Assembly (NCBI RefSeq): GCF_010728155.1
Contig: NZ_AP022605.1
Location: 496,001 to 560,000, forward strand
Length of the DNA: 64,000 bases
DNA from: Mycolicibacterium doricum
GTDB lineage: Bacteria > Actinomycetota > Actinomycetes > Mycobacteriales > Mycobacteriaceae
Reading direction: 5' to 3'
Below are positions 63,315 to 64,000 of this stretch, piece by piece (position 1 is the stretch's first letter; each line of letters begins with the position of its first letter). Below the pieces are notes generated by a model, which ran no database searches, had not been told where the DNA came from, and worked only from the letters and a program-made list of their open reading frames with translations. The position numbers and the translations under genes are program-made.

Positions 63315-64000
63315 AACGAACACTGAACCGTCTACTTCGATCAAGGTGTACCGACTCACGGATGGCAACCGTCCAACGATACATCGCTTCTACGACACGT
63401 CACCGGTCAGCCCATCGGGTCGCTACATCGCTCTCACAGAATTTCCATATGACGACCGACTTCCGGTCCCAGGCGACCAAGCACGCGTTTTCGTGCTTGA
63501 CCTCGAGACCGCCGAAGAGGTGTATTCCACCCTCACGTCGGCGTGGGATACCCAGGTAGGCGCACACGCGCAATGGGGTGACACCGACGATGCACTCTAC
63601 TTCAACCGTTTAGACTCCGCAGACTGGAGTCCATATGGCGTTAAAGTCGACTTCATCGCACGTCGAGAGGATCGGCTCGATACCACCGTGTACATGGTTT
63701 CCCCGGACGGCAGCGCGGCACTGAGCCCATGTCTCCGACGAATCGGGATCACGCAGCCAGGCTATGGCGTAGTCGTGCCGACCGATCGAATCAAAACTAA
63801 CCGTGGCGCATCCGCAGAGGATGGACTCTACTCGACCGATACAGCATCTGGCCGCTCTCGGCTATTGATCAGCTTCGCCGATTTGATTAGCCAGGCAGGC
63901 ATCCGGCAGGGGCAGAGCCATTCATCCGGTGCTTTTTACGGCTTTCACACGAAATGGAACCCACAGGGCGACAGGGTGATGTTCATAGTGCGGTTCGCAC
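63295..64000 (+). CDS. Beta-propeller-like (TolB/PD40-type) protein, 3' end cut by window edge
   Basis: An open frame from the ATG at 63295 (MISTKFETNTEPSTSIKV) runs 235 codons to the window edge. It shows repeated blade-like patterns: DTSPVSPSGRYIALTEFP, TQVGAHAQWGDTDDALYFN, MVSPDGSAALSPC and FHTKWNPQGDRVMFIVR, which resemble the SPDG...A.. strands of PD40/TolB propellers. No signal peptide is seen. It overlaps the flippase gene by 20 bases, so the two are coupled. Function unknown, though propeller proteins with this look occur in glycan clusters. Confidence 0.7.
   Translation, partial: MISTKFETNTEPSTSIKVYRLTDGNRPTIHRFYDTSPVSPSGRYIALTEFPYDDRLPVPGDQARVFVLDLETAEEVYSTLTSAWDTQVGAHAQWGDTDDALYFNRLDSADWSPYGVKVDFIARREDRLDTTVYMVSPDGSAALSPCLRRIGITQPGYGVVVPTDRIKTNRGASAEDGLYSTDTASGRSRLLISFADLISQAGIRQGQSHSSGAFYGFHTKWNPQGDRVMFIVRFA

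Overview
The window is chromosomal DNA of a high-GC actinobacterium, almost certainly a mycobacterium of the environmental, fast-growing (Mycolicibacterium) type. The gene order recB-recC / MBL hydrolase / tRNA-Thr / tRNA-Met / rpmG / hadA-hadB-hadC / tRNA-Trp / secE-nusG-rplK-rplA is the conserved mycobacterial order, the hadABC genes are specific to mycolic-acid producers, and a full-length carboxylic acid reductase is also present. The many GTG starts and 4-base stop/start overlaps fit the same group.

Layout. (1) 1-10.9 kb: recB (cut at the left edge) and recC on the minus strand with a DUF559-like gene upstream, then a CorA-type transporter, an MBL hydrolase and a flavohaemoglobin. (2) 11.0-15.9 kb: tRNA, ribosomal protein, mycolate dehydratase and SecE/NusG/L11/L1 core block. 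(3) 15.9-23.8 kb: UDP-glucose dehydrogenase, an uncharacterised two-gene SNF2-helicase module (17.5-21.1 kb) and a large SEC-C protein. (4) 23.8-27.4 kb: carboxylic acid reductase with a direct repeat and a palindromic operator candidate in front. (5) 27.5-32.3 kb: an accessory patch with an EspC-like / WXG-like secreted protein / lipoprotein operon carrying a frameshift, a decayed second copy of that operon's junction, a Uma2 nuclease-fold gene and a VapBC pair. (6) 32.4-52.2 kb: a phosphodiesterase-fold membrane protein, then a long stress and proteostasis block. The block holds an extra FtsH, a thioredoxin fold without its active site, DUF4193, two GAF-ANTAR proteins, an ANTAR-only protein, a STAS protein, a CxxT glutaredoxin, a peroxiredoxin, a GT4 glycosyltransferase, a cold-shock protein, a PucR-type regulator, Hsp20, a general-stress membrane protein, an operon dnaK-grpE-dnaJ(cbpA)-hspR-clpB, and a second Hsp20. 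(7) 52.6-64 kb: a cell-surface polysaccharide region (DUF4012 protein, low-molecular-weight tyrosine phosphatase, BY-kinase/chain-length regulator, methyltransferase, flippase, beta-propeller-like protein). It is broken up by an intact ISL3-family element with 24-bp terminal repeats and 8-bp target duplication, and by fragments of IS21, IS3 and IS1380 transposases.

How the genes work together. The 33.5-52 kb block reads as a self-contained stress-survival unit: a DnaK/GrpE/J-protein/ClpB disaggregation machine, two small heat-shock holdases, a membrane protease and thiol-redox proteins, surrounded by RNA-binding (ANTAR) and partner-switching (STAS) regulators. Its DnaK differs from the usual actinobacterial DnaK and its J-protein is of the CbpA type, so it is probably a second system alongside the housekeeping one, comparable in idea to the transmissible stress-tolerance loci of Proteobacteria. 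The helicase pair at 17.5-21.1 kb and the EspC/toxin-like/lipoprotein operon are the best candidates for undescribed systems. Several short tandem repeats (10, 13, 15, 18 and 19 bp) and a 58-bp hairpin present in two copies lie in intergenic DNA or at gene ends.
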